The position numbers were made by a program, and so were the translations under genes. A DNA stretch of 64,000 nt from Linyphia triangularis (lineage: Eukaryota > Arthropoda > Arachnida > Araneae > Linyphiidae): positions 11,330,593 through 11,394,592 of the forward strand of contig OZ021723.1 of the NCBI GenBank assembly GCA_963978545.1, in the 5' to 3' direction. How positions within the stretch are numbered: the first letter of the stretch is position 1; the number at the start of each line of letters is the position of its first letter. Of the stretch, positions 1-11,539 are shown one piece after another. The notes below the pieces were generated by a model. That model worked only from the letters and a program-made list of their open reading frames with translations. It ran no database searches and was not told where the DNA came from.

Positions 1-560
1 GGCGCTGCTTTAAAGACCTAAAAATTACAATACTTCATTTTACGTCAGAAAAAATATACCAGCTTTCAACTTCTGCCAATGAAGAATCAGAAATTAAACC
101 ATACCATTCACAGCATAAAGGGGCAGGGTATTATCGTCGATAGAACAAAAAAAAAAGCATTGAGGATTGCGCATTGGCTATTTATTGCTTTTTACTCACT
201 AGCAAATGTCAGAAAAAAAGGAGGAAGTGATAATAACTAAAACTCTTAAGAAGTCACTTATGTTATGGAAAAAAGTACTATTTATTAGTATTTCGGTTCG
301 AGTTTTACGGAGAAGTATTCAAATATAACATCTGGAATTAATCAGATCATAAACTTGGAATGAAAAGAACATATTGCAAAACACGTATGAAGGATGTGTA
401 TGGAAAAAGATTGGAGGAATGGTTTATGCTTATCAATTCGGCGTCAATAATACGGCGCCTCTTTCTGTTTTCGTTTTCTAACTTGACTGCAATTTATGTC
501 CAAGAAAAAAAAATTAAAAAAAAAAGTGTAGGATGCGGTGTTCCCTTTGTCCGAAAAAGA
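1..560. other. AT-rich stretch, no gene recognised
   Basis: Open frames here are short and low complexity. I see no splice-flanked exon, RNA gene or element terminus. Confidence 0.5.
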
Positions 561-745
561 TCATTATTTTTTTCAAAAAATTATTTCTTGTGGATACCTG
601 GTGGTCGGATATACAGCCGGATATCCGAATGAAATTATCGGATGTCCGGTATTTCAAATCGGATATCCGACGGGGTTTCGGATATTGAAAAATCAGCCGG
701 ATATGCCGGATATCGGATATTTGCCGGATATCCGTTCCATCCCTA
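560..745. repeat. GGATATCC-rich degenerate repeat
   Basis: The palindromic core GGATATCC and its half-site CCGGATAT recur many times in about 150 bp, separated by short AT spacers. The density is far above the surrounding sequence. It could be a transposon subterminal region or a short satellite. No partner terminus or target duplication was found. Confidence 0.5.
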
Positions 746-761
746 ATTCTAAGTATGACGC

Positions 762-937
762 CGACCAAACGGTATAGTGGTTAGCGTGCTAGCTTCTATA
801 CCGCGAGGTTGCGGGTTCGAGTTCCGTGTTAGGTATGGGTGTTTGTAAATGTATGTTGGCTTGTCTAATGACAAATATTTCGGCGCATTATAGCCCTCGT
901 GTTGCTGACGACCCCAGATAATCTGAATACAACCAAC
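762..937 (+). mobile_element. tRNA-derived SINE (family 1), full length
   Basis: The head resembles a tRNA: an A-box-like TAGTGGTTAGCGTGC and a B box GGTTCGAGTTCC. The T-arm region resembles tRNA-Arg(TCT), which is only a suggestion. A roughly 100-bp unique body follows and ends in a short AACCAAC tail. The same unit recurs at 1431, 1650, 8501 and 56169. Peptides read from its minus strand are by-products, not genes. Confidence 0.85.
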
Positions 938-1140
938 AAAAAGAGCCCTACCCACTAGTTGTAAGCTTCCACAAAATTGTTTATTCTGGTAAAAACTGAA
1001 GGACATTTTCACAGTGCACACCTATATTTCTACACTTTTTACTAATAATTACTGTTGGCTAACCTGCTACTTTTAAGGAATGAGTTATTTTTGTTCAGCT
1101 GTGTTGATTGAAAGTTGAGGGATTTCTATGAGGTTATGAT

Positions 1141-1236
1141 AACATACATTTACAAACACCCATGTCTAACACGGGACTCGGAACCCGCAACCTAGCGGTC
1201 TAGAAGCTAGCACTCTAACCACTATACCGTTTGGTC
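1141..1236 (-). mobile_element. SINE family 1, head only
   Basis: An inverted copy of the tRNA-like head plus the first part of the body. The 3' body is missing. The B box is degraded (GAGTTC changed to GAGTCC with a neighbouring G-to-A-type difference). Confidence 0.8.
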
Positions 1237-1430
1237 GGTCTTTAAATATTGCAAATGTTGAAGAAGGTCTTGTGAAAAGTGTAAGTGGTAATAAAAGTAG
1301 TTTGTTTGAAACATTTTAGCATCACATTCAGTCTCATTGTTGTTTTGGAATTCCAAAACTGACCAGTTGCATTTACAGTGCCAAAACTAGCTTGTTAATT
1401 GCAGAAGGTCCAATTCCAAAACTAGCTGCC

Positions 1431-1604
1431 GACCAAACGGTATAGTGGTTAGCGTGCTAGCTTCTAGACCGTGAGGTTGCGGGTTCGAGTTCCGTGTTAG
1501 GTATGGGTGTTTGTAAATGTATGTTGGCTTGTCTAATGACGAATATTTCGGCGCATTATAGCCCTCGTGTTGCTGACGGCGCCAGATAATCTGAAAACAA
1601 CCAA
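1431..1604 (+). mobile_element. SINE family 1, full length, with target duplication
   Basis: Head, B box, body and AACCAACC tail are all present. CCAAAACTAGCT occurs immediately before and after the unit, consistent with a 12-bp target-site duplication from retroposition. Confidence 0.88.
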
Positions 1605-1649
1605 CCAACCAAAACTAGCTAATTACAAAAATCTTTTCCAAAACTGGCC

Positions 1650-1824
1650 GACCAAACGGTATAGTGGTTAGCGTGCTAGCTTCTAGACCGCGAGGTTGCG
1701 GGTTCGAGTCCCGTGTTAGGCATGGGTGTTTGTAAATGTATGTTGGCTTGTCTAATGACGAATGTTTCCGCGCATTATAGCCCTCGCGTTGCTGACGGCG
1801 CCAGATAATCTGAAAACAACCAAC
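1650..1824 (+). mobile_element. SINE family 1, full length, with target duplication
   Basis: Complete copy with a perfect B box (GGTTCGAGTCC). The direct repeat CTTTTCCAAAACTG (1633-1646 and 1824-1837) is a 14-bp target-site duplication. Its target shares CCAAAACT with that of the copy 45 bp upstream. Confidence 0.9.
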
Positions 1825-1883
1825 TTTTCCAAAACTGCCTAGTTGCATATTAAAACAGCTTACTATTACTGCTTTATATAAAA

Positions 1884-2509
1884 CTAGCTGCGTGGCCCGT
1901 CGTTGACGGATAAACTCAGTTTTTGGTACTAAATAAAAGTAATATAAAAGTTTATCACCCCACTGTAAATTCATTCTTTGTTCGTTTAGTTCGGCATGTC
2001 TTAGCCGATCGGCTTCTAAACGAACGGCACGCCTCTCTGATTTTTCTCTACTCCTTACAGACTCCTGGCGTCGCCGTTGCGACGCTAATTTGTCCTCTGG
2101 GGAAATGTCCGGCTGCCGTAATGTCGAAACTTCTTGGTTGTCATTTTGTAATTCGTTCCTCTTTAAACGTTTTTGAAAAACTTTTTTGTCGATTTTGCTT
2201 AATGATGGGCGTTTTTTTCTAGGCATTGTGAATGTAGAATATCATTTGCGATTTTCAAAACAAACCAAACGAAGATTGTCATTCAGTTGCCATTCAGGAA
2301 ATACTAAATTGTGTCTGCTTAAAAACACCAAAAAAAAATTATTTCGGAAATTTTAAAACTCAATTAAAATTAAAAATATATCGCCTATTTTACTCCTGGT
2401 CGTTTAATTAAGCGATATACCAAATTTCATCCTAATCCGTTAGGTAGTTTTTACGTGAAACGGTCCCCAAATCCGTGTGACAGAAAGTCAGTTTTATTTA
2501 TATAGATAG
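1884..2509 (-). mobile_element. Short Helitron
   Basis: Read on the minus strand, it starts with an AT-rich CTATCTATATAAAT end and finishes with a small hairpin (CGTC-AAC-GACG) and then CTAG followed by T. That is the form of Helitron termini: 5' TC-like, 3' hairpin plus CTRR, inserted between A and T. The 5' TC appears to have lost its T. It carries the beginning of a Helitron-type ORF but no Rep or helicase core, so it cannot move on its own. Confidence 0.65.
1885..2226 (-). pseudogene. Truncated N-terminus of a Helitron Rep/helicase ORF
   Basis: An ATG at 2226 opens a strongly basic, charged frame beginning MPRKKRPSLSK, with repeated RRRQESVRSREK-like segments. Such Arg/Glu-rich leaders precede the Rep domain in arthropod Helitron proteins. 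About 110 residues are left. The frame then runs through the Helitron 3' end and into the neighbouring SINE, so the C-terminal part is junk. No Rep HUH or helicase motif is present. The family assignment is from memory and moderately sure. Confidence 0.5.
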
Positions 2510-2973
2510 TACCGACCTAAGACCTTGTAAATTGTGTTTCTAATTTATTTATAGATTTTATAAACATAGCAGTCATAAATTAACTCTTGAGTTTAATAAA
2601 ATAAAGATTTTTCTCGTTTCCTGAAAAGTTGTCCCCTAGGCAACTATAGGCACTTTTGGAAATGGACGACTAATGTTGTTGATTAGAATTCCTTTCACTA
2701 TATTTAAATATTATATCGAAATGAATTATTAAATTACTGGAAAGCGCGCAGTGTTATAGTTGTTACTAAATTGGAAAGAAACTTTGTTTTCAAAACCTAA
2801 GTGGATACAACATAATGGCATTTAATGCAATTACTCAATGGCTTACATAATTGGATAAATTAAGTTGGAAGCAGAACAAAAAAATACTATTTTATGTTAT
2901 TCTTCCGTATTGCTAATTGCTATTCCATTGTTCTTTGTATTTAGGGAGTATTTGTGGGATTCTAATTCACGAT
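2510..2973. other. AT-rich stretch, nothing recognised
   Basis: This is a flank between the Helitron and the CAGGGCCGGC element. No exon, RNA gene or terminus was seen. Confidence 0.5.
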
Positions 2974-3247
2974 ATATCATCAGGGCCGGCCCTGGAAGGG
3001 GGAGGGGAAATCGGGCTCCTACCTGGGGCGGCAGTTTATTAGGCGGAAAATGGGCTGTATAATTAACTAGTTTATGAAGAGAATGATTAAACCAATATTC
3101 ATTTGAAAACTTATGAAAAATTAATAGGTGGAATTTTAATAAAATTTGCTTTTAATACGTTTTATGAGCTTTAAAGTATAGTTACTCACTCACTTCATAA
3201 ATCCTCAAGCATGAGAACGACATAAGAAGGTTGAGGTATGTAGTATA

Positions 3248-5231
3248 CAGCGTGTCCCCGTATAACCTGGCCGACCTTTATTTTCGACACCGTTGGTCCT
3301 AGATGCATAGTCCCAATTGAAGAAATGTTTTAAATCGTTAAAATATTTTAACAGAATAGTTTTTAAGTTAGCAAAGGGGTTGGTATAAAAATTACGGATT
3401 GTAAATTTTTATACCGTCCCCAGTTCCCCCAACTCATATTTAGAAAAATGTTGCCCATGAAAAACATTTCCAATAAAAAAAAATTGAAATTTGTTCGACC
3501 AATACCCACGGTGTTATTGGAGTTTAAAGTTTTAACGCTATTTGGGTGGCCCGTACATAAATTGAAATGAGGAAATATCGTCTTATTGGAATAACAGCGA
3601 GCTTCTAGAATAGGTTTGACTATGGCAAAGAAGTTGTTGTTCATCGCCTAAAACATTATAATTTTTAACTAGAAACTGCTATGAAAAAAAAAAAAAAAAA
3701 AATTACAAATTTTACAACTTATAATAAACAACAAACAAACTTATAAACAATTTTAATTAAGTAATTTTAAATGATAACATAATCAGAAAGCAGCGCTTTT
3801 TGTTAACACAAACACAAATAAAAGGTAATAGAAATGAACAAAGTGAAAAGGATAAATAACCCCTTTCTTAATTACATATGCTCGAAATGTTTTCTTTTGA
3901 CTAAAATACCTAAGCGCACACGTGATTCAAATTCATCTTCAAAATTTGTCAGCATTACAAGCGTAATACACCTGGCAGCGGATAAAATTCGATTCTGCAA
4001 ATCTAATAGATTCGTCGATTTTTTTCATAGATCTTGCTTTTCAAAAATCCCCAAAGAAAGAAATCTAAAGGATTTAGATCTGGTGATCAAGGAGACGATT
4101 CTACCTGACCATAGTAGCCTATAATGTTTTCTTGAAACATGTTGTGTAGTGTTGTTCGGCAGGAAGCTGCTTGTGGGTGGGGTGCATCATCCTGTTGAAA
4201 CCACATCTTTTTAAGGTTTACTAACACGACATATTTATCCAGAAAGTCAGATAAAGGTCCCTGTAACAGGTTCGCATACTTTTTACTTGGTAATATATCA
4301 GTAAAAGAGAAAGGTCATACTAACGCTCCTTTCCATATGCCACACCAAACAATAACATCGCACTTGATGCTTGTTTGGTCGGATTACATGGGGATTTTGC
4401 TGGGACCAAAAGTGTGTGTTTTGTCTATTTACTACCCCAGTTCTTGAAAACGTGCAACTATGAATCCAATTCTAGCTTGTTCATGAGAAAATTGCAGGAA
4501 TCAAACCGTCTATTTTCATCCCTGGACAAAAACTCTTGCACCAATCGCGGGCGATAAGGTCGTGTCGATTTAAGACTCTCCACGTATGGGTATTTGAGTA
4601 TCCACATGCTTCACTAATGTCTTTGACACTGAATAAGGGAAAGAAACACTATAGCCCAAATTACCACTCTTGAATTTTTGAATCGAGGACGTCTTCCTAT
4701 GCTATCCGTTTCTCGCAAACGCTTTACAACATTTAAAAACTTGGAAATTTTTACAAATTTATCATTGGAAATTAAGCAATTGGAAATTTAATTGCATATT
4801 GTCTCGCAGCCTCTCGCCTATTTCGATTTCATAGCAATATTACAGAATAATTTTCCAAACGCAATTGCTTTTTCTCTGTATTTCATTTTGTGTATATCCC
4901 CTTAAAATATGTTAATGACCACTGGTGTAAAGTGGTATAAGTCAATAAATTCCATTTTTCATATCTCCATGAATATTGGTCGTGCAAATTTCGATTTTTT
5001 TTTGTTTGAAATGTTTTTTCATGGGCAACATTTTCCTTAATATGAGTTAAGGGAACTGGGGACCATATAAAAATTTACAATCCGTAATTTTCATACCAAC
5101 CCCTATCCTAACTTAAAAACTATTCAGTAAAAATATTTTAACAATTCAAAACATTTCTTCAATTGGGACTATGCATCTAGGACCAACGGTGTCAAAAATA
5201 AAGGTCGGCCAGGTTATACGGGGACACGCTG
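3248..5231 (-). mobile_element. Mariner-type element, about 2 kb, with intact ends
   Basis: The ends CAGCGTGTCCCCGTATAACC and its reverse complement are flanked by TA on both sides (3246-3247, 5232-5233). The inverted similarity extends inward for roughly 200 bp or more. The interior has mariner transposase remains on the minus strand. Length and TA target fit Tc1/mariner. Confidence 0.88.
3960..4740 (-). pseudogene. Mariner/IS630-type transposase, broken
   Basis: Minus-strand fragments read in the right order: NRQNTHFWS..NPHVIR near 4420, VWCGIWKGALV near 4350, WFQQDDAPHP near 4190 (second catalytic Asp), and a degraded SPD region followed by FFGDF.KARSMKK near 4040 (third catalytic site region). 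Stops and frame changes interrupt it. The catalytic layout is that of a DD[D/E] integrase-fold transposase cutting at TA. Not functional. Confidence 0.8.
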
Positions 5232-5599
5232 TATAAATAAAAACACGTTTTGATGGATGAGTTGAGTTTTCGTGCATTAAATACCAAATCGTAAAACGAA
5301 CCAAAAATACAAAGCAATATCGATAAAATATCATAATATTTCAAGGAAACCGCTCACAAGCATAATAAACTCCCGCTTAAAAATGTATAAAATAAAAAAT
5401 GACCCTTTTTTATTATAATTTAAATAAATGGACACACATACAAAGTGCTGTAAAAGAATTTTTTTACCGTGTGTTTTAATTTGTCGGGACATGTATGAGG
5501 TCGCGAATAACCAGTCACGACAAACTGTGACACCATTTTTATTGTTTGAATAGTTTTTTTTTATGTGTATTTAATTTTAAATTCGCCATTTAAAAATTA

Positions 5600-6060
5600 T
5601 TACCTTCAATTTACCCATATGTATACATAGGGTAGTGAAAGTATAGTATTCGGCCCATTTAAAAATTTCGATTTTTTTTTTTTTGCATTTCTCTACGTTT
5701 TGGAACATCCTGATTTCGAAAAAGTGATCAAGAAAAAATGACTGTGTGTGTGTGTGAGTCAGCCTTAACTCCCTAACAAATTGACCTATATTGTTAAAAC
5801 TTAGTGTGCTGGTTGCCGATGGCATAGGAACCTACTTACCTTTAAGGCTTTCGTCAAAATCGCGCATGTGCATAAGGTAGCAGCCATTGCAAAAATTATG
5901 TTTTTCAGTAATTGCATAAAAATGGCTCTAACAACTGCCCATGTGTGGTGTGCCTTTGAAGGTGTTCTAAACATTTCCACATTCGAAATTCGCATAAAAA
6001 TGTGATAAAAGCGTAAAAAGTTGAAAAATGAGTGCCTTTAACACAGAGATCTCTGCCCTC
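5600..6060 (+). repeat. Interspersed repeat R, copy 1
   Basis: A block containing GGAACATCCTGATTTCGAAA, a GTGTGTGT run, AATCGCGCATG and AAGGTGTTCTAAACAT. The same order of blocks recurs at 8085-8500 and, inverted, at 35130-35510. No coding capacity was found. It may be a non-LTR or MITE fragment; ends not defined. Confidence 0.7.
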
Positions 6061-6899
6061 GGAGCATCTACCATCAACGTTTGATTTTTTTGTTTTTCAA
6101 GTACAAGCACGGACAATCTATCGAATAAAACCACCAATTTTACCCCTTTTTTTTTCTTCTCTCATATATAAATTATTACCAAAAATATCGCCAATCTGGT
6201 CATTTTTATTTAAATGAATGAAAATAAGAAAATGGTAAGTAACACCATGTTAAATTTTACTGCAATGACCAATATTATATAATGTAATTGAAAGTTGTAT
6301 GTTGTTTCACACCCCTGTTGTTTTGTTTTTTTTTGGTTTTTTATCATGTTATCTTTAAATTTTGACATTTTGCTCTGACACGTGGATTTTATTTTGAAGG
6401 AAGACACTTTTCCTTTTAGTGAGTGCACGAGCCGATACCGATTTTTTGTTAGTTCCGGATGGCAACCTTAGAAAGTTTTGGTTTGAAGTAAGAACTTCAC
6501 TAACAACGAGTTTAAAATACTTCCGATTAAAAGGGAGAAAAAAACACTTTTAAGTTTAACTGTATTTTTAATAATTAGATTTTTATTTTGAGTGGTTCTA
6601 TAATTTGTTTTACTATCTTTTTAATCAATACATTTTATAATTATATACTAGATTTATGTCTTTTAATTTTTTCTGGGCTACCTTAATTTCAATGTAGTGC
6701 CAAAGTTATAAATCAAGAAATTTGTATTTTTGGCAAATCAAAACTTCAACATTTTTAATACCATATTTTTGCTCACGTTTTATTTTGCTACTAAGCGGGG
6801 GAAGGGTTATTTTATCTCTTTTAATTTTTGTTATAAAGGGGCGGCAGTTTACCTTTTTGCCCGGGGCCTTGAAACTGCAAGCGCCGGCTCTGATATCAT

Positions 6900-7243
6900 G
6901 AATTATAAGTAGATGTGTTTTCGGAAGTAAAATAATCAAAAGTTTCGTAATTTTTTACCAGAAGCAATGCTATACTGTTAATTTAATTAATGAAATTGTT
7001 TTAAAAGCTATTTTTAGTAGAAAATATCGTTTTTCAGTAAAAAGTTATAAATGATTGTACTAAATTAATTAATCTTGTATTTTTTTCCCTTGAAAGCGAA
7101 ATTTTCCAATAAAATACTTTTAAAACAATTTACAAGATTTATTCGTTTAATTCTGCGATGTACTATTACTTAAGAAATGAGTTAGTATTCAAAACACCGA
7201 TGCCAATTTTTCTGAAATTTTATGAATGTATTGGATAACATAT
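6900..7243. other. AT-rich stretch, nothing recognised
   Basis: No feature supported between the end of the CAG-ended element and the solo LTR. Confidence 0.5.
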
Positions 7244-7713
7244 TGTTGCACAAATTGTCTGTATATAGTGTAAATAGTGACTTATTATTTTAAAATTCTA
7301 TTGTAATTTATTTTTATCTTATTTTATTTTTTTAACAGCGAATATACAGGTTAGAAAAAGGTGGCAACACCTAAAGCAATCGAGAAATTTCGAGACGTTT
7401 TTTTCCCGACGAATTGGCTGGAAATTTCGCGAATATGCTCTCGCGCCAAGTTTATAAAGACCGGAAATCGGGAAAGTTTTCAGATTGACTTCGGACTTCG
7501 TTGAAAGCTGATCGTGATCGCTTTGTTGACCTATTGGAGTGAGCTTGTATAATCGCTGTATTCGAAGCTGTTCTTGTTGAAGCTTGTATTGAAGATTAGT
7601 AGTGATTGCACTGTTATCTGTGAATAAATTTTGTGAGTTTTCTGAAGAGAATAAATACTAGTTTTTGTCTGAAAAACTGTGCCATCATTGCCTCAGTGGA
7701 AAAATTCATAACA
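7244..7713 (+). mobile_element. Solo LTR, family B
   Basis: Begins TGTTGCACAAATTG and ends TTCATAACA, flanked by ATAT on both sides (4-bp target duplication). A TATA-like TTTATAAAGACCGG and late AATAAA signals occur in the order expected for U3-R-U5. A close relative is at 49817-50272. No internal gag-pol region adjoins it, so it is a recombined solo LTR. Confidence 0.85.
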
Positions 7714-8084
7714 ATATGCTGCATCTTTGACTCGCTGTCCCTTTGGTAATATTTGTTTTCAGGAACTTCTTGTGTAAGTTGTTCAAAGAGAAATTTACGG
7801 TACTTTTATCATTTACTAGTGGTACTAAGCAAAGCACGAAAAGTGATAAAACTCAATGGACGTACTTGGAAAAAATTGTTAAAGAGATTTCATCTGATTT
7901 TTTTTTTTTTTTTTTTTTTTGTGGAAAAAAAGATCTTTTTTGGGGAAAAAAATTCGCCCTATTAAGTCCCAGTTCTTGTGTACTTGAAACAAAACTTTAG
8001 CCACATGGTCACTCCGTATTTATGTATACTTTCACTTGATTGAAAATGCCATAAATTGTAATTACAGCTTTATTACTTTCAATT
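7714..8084. other. Unassigned spacer with poly-T run
   Basis: Contains a T22-type run and AT-rich sequence. No gene is supported; the two overlapping short frames here read across the poly-T tract. Confidence 0.5.
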
Positions 8085-8500
8085 ACCCATATCCCCATAT
8101 GTATGAAAGTATAGTAGTATAGAATTCAGTCAAAAAAAAAAAAAAAAAAAAAAAAAAAATGTGATTTTTTTTTTTTTTTTTTTTGTATTTCTCCTCGTTT
8201 TGGAACATCCCGATATCAAAAAAGTGACCTAGAAAAAATTTCTGTCTGTGTGTACGTGGTCAGCATAACTCCCGGAAAAATTGACCTACAATATTCAAAT
8301 TTGTTGTGTGGGTTGGTGGTGGCACAAGGACTTACCATTAAGATTTTGTCAAAATCGCGCATGCTAATAAGGTAGCTGCCATTGAAAAAATCATGTTTTT
8401 AAATGATTGCTAAAAAACGGCTCTAACGATTTTGATCAAAACCGCTGTGGTAATGTGTTTGAAGGTGTTTTAAACATTCCACCTCCGAAATTCCCAAGCT
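8085..8500 (+). repeat. Interspersed repeat R, copy 2 (interrupted)
   Basis: Same block order as copy 1, with an A-run followed by a T-run (8131-8185) that could fold back. At its right end CCGAAATTCCCA is interrupted by a SINE and then the foldback element. Matching sequence resumes at 19480 (CCGTAATTCCCATAAAAATG), so both insertions entered this copy. Confidence 0.75.
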
Positions 8501-8673
8501 GACCAAACGGTATAGTGGTTAGTGTGCTAGCTTCTAGACCACGAGGTTGCGGGTTCGAATCCCGTGTAGACATGGGTGTTTGTAAATGTATGTTGGCTTG
8601 TCAAATGACGAATGTTTCGGCGCATTATAGCCCTCGTGTTGCTGACGGCTCCAGATAATCTGAATACAACCAA
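8501..8673 (+). mobile_element. SINE family 1, full length
   Basis: Head with perfect-spaced B box (GGTTCGAATCC), body and tail. It sits inside repeat R copy 2. The CCGAAATTCCC before it and the CCGTAATTC after it look like its own target duplication. The 3' copy of that duplication was later used as the target of the foldback element. Confidence 0.85.
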
Positions 8674-8682
8674 CCGTAATTC

Positions 8683-11400
8683 AGGTGCGTTTCGTTGGCC
8701 CCGCCCACAAACGCACTAATTTTTTAATATATACCACAATTTAGTGCTAAATTAGTGCTTTCAGAATCCGCCATTAAAAAAATTAGTGCGTCAATATTTA
8801 CCGAGATATACAAAGAAATGCGTGGGCGGGGCCAACGAAACGCTAGCCCCGCCCACAAACGCACTAATTTTTTAATATATACCAAATTTTAGTGCTCAAT
8901 TAGTGCTTTCAGAACCCACCATCCAAAAAATTAGTGCGTCATTACTTTTCATAAAATTCAAGGTTAATTGAGGGTAGGCGGGCAAAATGCTGGCCCCGCC
9001 CACAAAAGCAATCATCAATCATTATATGTTAAAATGTTGGGCATAATTAGTGCTTTCAGAAAACCCAACTGCAAAAATTAGTGCGTCAATATTTTGGCCA
9101 AAATTGCCAATTTTAGCTTATTGCCGAATGTACGCGAGCCATAAACCGATGTAAATTATCACGCACTAATTGTATGACCGGTGCCAAATTTTAGTGCTCA
9201 ATAAGTGCTTTCAGATTCCCCAACCGCCAGAATTAGTGCGTCAATATTTTGGCCAAAATTGACTATTTTGTAATAATTATTCACTTGTCACTTCCGTTTC
9301 GTTGGCCCCGCCCACAAAAGCAATCATCAATTATTATATGTTAAAATGTTGGGCATAATTAGTGCTTTTAGAAAACCAAATTGCAAAAATTAGTGCGTCA
9401 ATATTTTGGCCAAAATTGCCAACTTTAGCTTATTGCCGAATGTACGCGAGCTTTAAACCGATGTAAATTATCACGCACTAATTGTATGACCGGTGCCAAA
9501 TTTTAGTGCTCAAATAGTGCTTTCAGAATCCCCAACCGCCAGAATTAGTGCGTCAATATTTTGGCCAAAATTGACCATAATGTAATAATAATTCACTAAT
9601 CACTTGCGTTTCGTTGGCCCCGCCCACCAAAGCAATCAACATTCATTATATGTTAAAATGTTAGGCATAATTAGTGCTTTCAGAAAACCCAACTGCAAAA
9701 ATTAGTGCGTCAATATTTTGGCCAAAATTGCGAATTTTAGCCTATTGCCTTATGTACGCGAGCCTTAAACCGATGTAAATTATCACGCACTAATTGTATG
9801 ACCGGTGCCAAATTTTAGTGCTCAATGAGTGCTTTCAGAATCCCCAACCGCCAGATAAAGTGCGTCAATATTTTGGCCAAAATTGACTATTTTGTAATAA
9901 TTATTCACTTGTCACTTCCGTTTCGTTGGCCACGCCCACAAAAGCAATCATCAATTATTATATGTTAAAATTTTGGGCATAATTAGTGCTTTTAGAAAAC
10001 CAAATTGCAAAAATTAGTGCGTCAATATTTTGGCCAAAATTGCCAATTTTAGCTTATTGCCGAATGTACGCGAGCTTTAAACCGATGTAAATTATCACGC
10101 ACTAATTGTATGACCGGTGCCAAATTTTAGTGCTCAAATAGTGCTTTCAGAATCCCCAACAGCCAGAATTAGTGCGTCAATATTTTGGCCAAAATTGACC
10201 ATAATGTAATAATAATTCACTAATCACTTGCGTTTCGTTGGCCCCGCCCACAAAAGAAATCATCATTCATTATATGTTAAAATGTTGGGCATAATTAGTG
10301 CTTTCAGAAAACCCAACTGCAAAAATTAGTGCGTCAATATTTTGGCCAAAATTGCGAATTTTAGCTTATTGCCTTATGTACGCGAGCCTTAAACCGATGT
10401 AAATTATCACGCACTAATTGTATGACCGGTGCCAAATTTTAGTGCTCAATGAGTGCTTTCAGAATCCCCAACCGCCAGTATATTTTGGCCAAAATTGACT
10501 ATTTTGTAATAATTATTCACTTGTCACTTCCGTTTCGTTGGCCACGCCCACAAAAGCAATCATCAATTATTATATGTTAAAATTTTGGGCATAATTAGTG
10601 CTTTTAGAAAACCAAATTGCAAAAATTAGTGCGTCAATATTTTGGCCAAAATTGCCAATTTCAGCTTATTGCCGAATGTACGCGAGCTTTAAACCGATGT
10701 AAATTATCACGCACTAATTGTATGACCGGTGCCAAATTTTAGTGCTCAAATAGTGCTTTCAGAATCCCCAACAGCCAGAATTAGTGCGTCAATATTTTGG
10801 CCAAAATTGACCATAATGTAATAATAATTCACTAATCACTTGCGTTTCGTTGGCCCCGCCCACAAAAGCAATCATCATTCATTATATGTTAAAATGTTGG
10901 GCATAATTAGTGCTTTCAGAAAACCCAACTGCAAAAATTAGTGCGTCAATATTTTGGCCAAAATTGCCAATTTTAGCTCATTGTCGAATGTACGTGAGCC
11001 TTAAACCGATGTAAATTATCACGCACTAATTGTATGACGGGTGCCAAATTTTAGTGCTCAATGAGTGCTTTCAGAATCCATAACTGCCAGAATTAGTGCG
11101 TCAATATTTTGGCCAAAATTGCCAATTTTAGCTTATTGCCGAATGTACGCGAGCCTTAAACCGATGTAAATTATCGTGCAGTATTGTATGATCGGTGCCA
11201 AAATTTAGTGTTCAATGAGTGCTTTCAGAATCCGCAATCGCCAGAATTAGTGCGTCAGTATTTTGGCCAAAATTGACAATTTTGTAATAATAATTCACTA
11301 ATCACTTCCGTTTCGTTGGCCCCGCCCACAGACGCACTAATTGTCTCGCATATGCAAACATTTAGTGCTCAATTAGTGCTTTCAGAATACCCAACTGCCT
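8683..11400 (+). repeat. Left foldback arm: 312-bp tandem units
   Basis: CGTTTCGTTGG starts at 9295, 9607, 9919, 10231, 10531, 10843 and 11309. Spacing is exactly 312 bp except one 300-bp unit (12-bp deletion near 10480) and a longer last interval. Alternate units resemble each other more than neighbours do, giving a 624-bp higher-order repeat. Each unit has a GC box (GGCCCCGCCCAC) and several TTAGTGC motifs in both orientations. The outermost 600 bp has a different, compound arrangement. Confidence 0.93.
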
Positions 11401-11539
11401 TAATGCCAACAAAATTACCAACTATCGTGACTTATATTTATTTCGCGAAATGAAAACTGAAAAGTCAGGTATTGAAAAAAGTATTGAAGAGGCAGTTCCG
11501 TCTTTACCTCATTGCTTTGTCCATCCAGAGCCACCTTGA
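11399..11539 (+). pseudogene. Possible captured C-terminal coding fragment
   Basis: Just inside the left arm is a 46-codon open stretch ending in TGA. It contains NYRDLYLFREMK and HCFVHPEPP and has more balanced codons than its surroundings. It has no start or splice signal. It could be the end of a lost transposase or a captured host exon, or chance. Not recognised. Confidence 0.25.

Larger units (their letters stand above)
2981..6892. mobile_element. CAGGGCCGGC-ended DNA transposon, non-autonomous, host of a nested mariner
   Basis: The left end is CAGGGCCGGC and the right end GCGCCGGCTCTG, short imperfect terminal inverted repeats of the hAT 'CAG...CTG' type. ATATCAT lies directly outside both ends (2974-2980 and 6893-6899), a 7-bp duplication; hAT elements normally make 8 bp, so superfamily is uncertain. 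Both subterminal parts contain GGGGCGGCAGTTTA. The interior holds a complete TA-flanked mariner (3248-5231) and an interspersed repeat (5600-6060). No transposase of its own was found. Confidence 0.6.

Noticed and set aside
762..1824. True tRNA genes
   Set aside because: B boxes are good but the acceptor and anticodon stems do not pair properly, and each is joined to the same non-tRNA body with a target duplication: SINEs.
1387..2226. Minus-strand proteins containing [21 protein letters not shown]
   Set aside because: This peptide recurs at every SINE copy and is the reverse reading of the SINE body.
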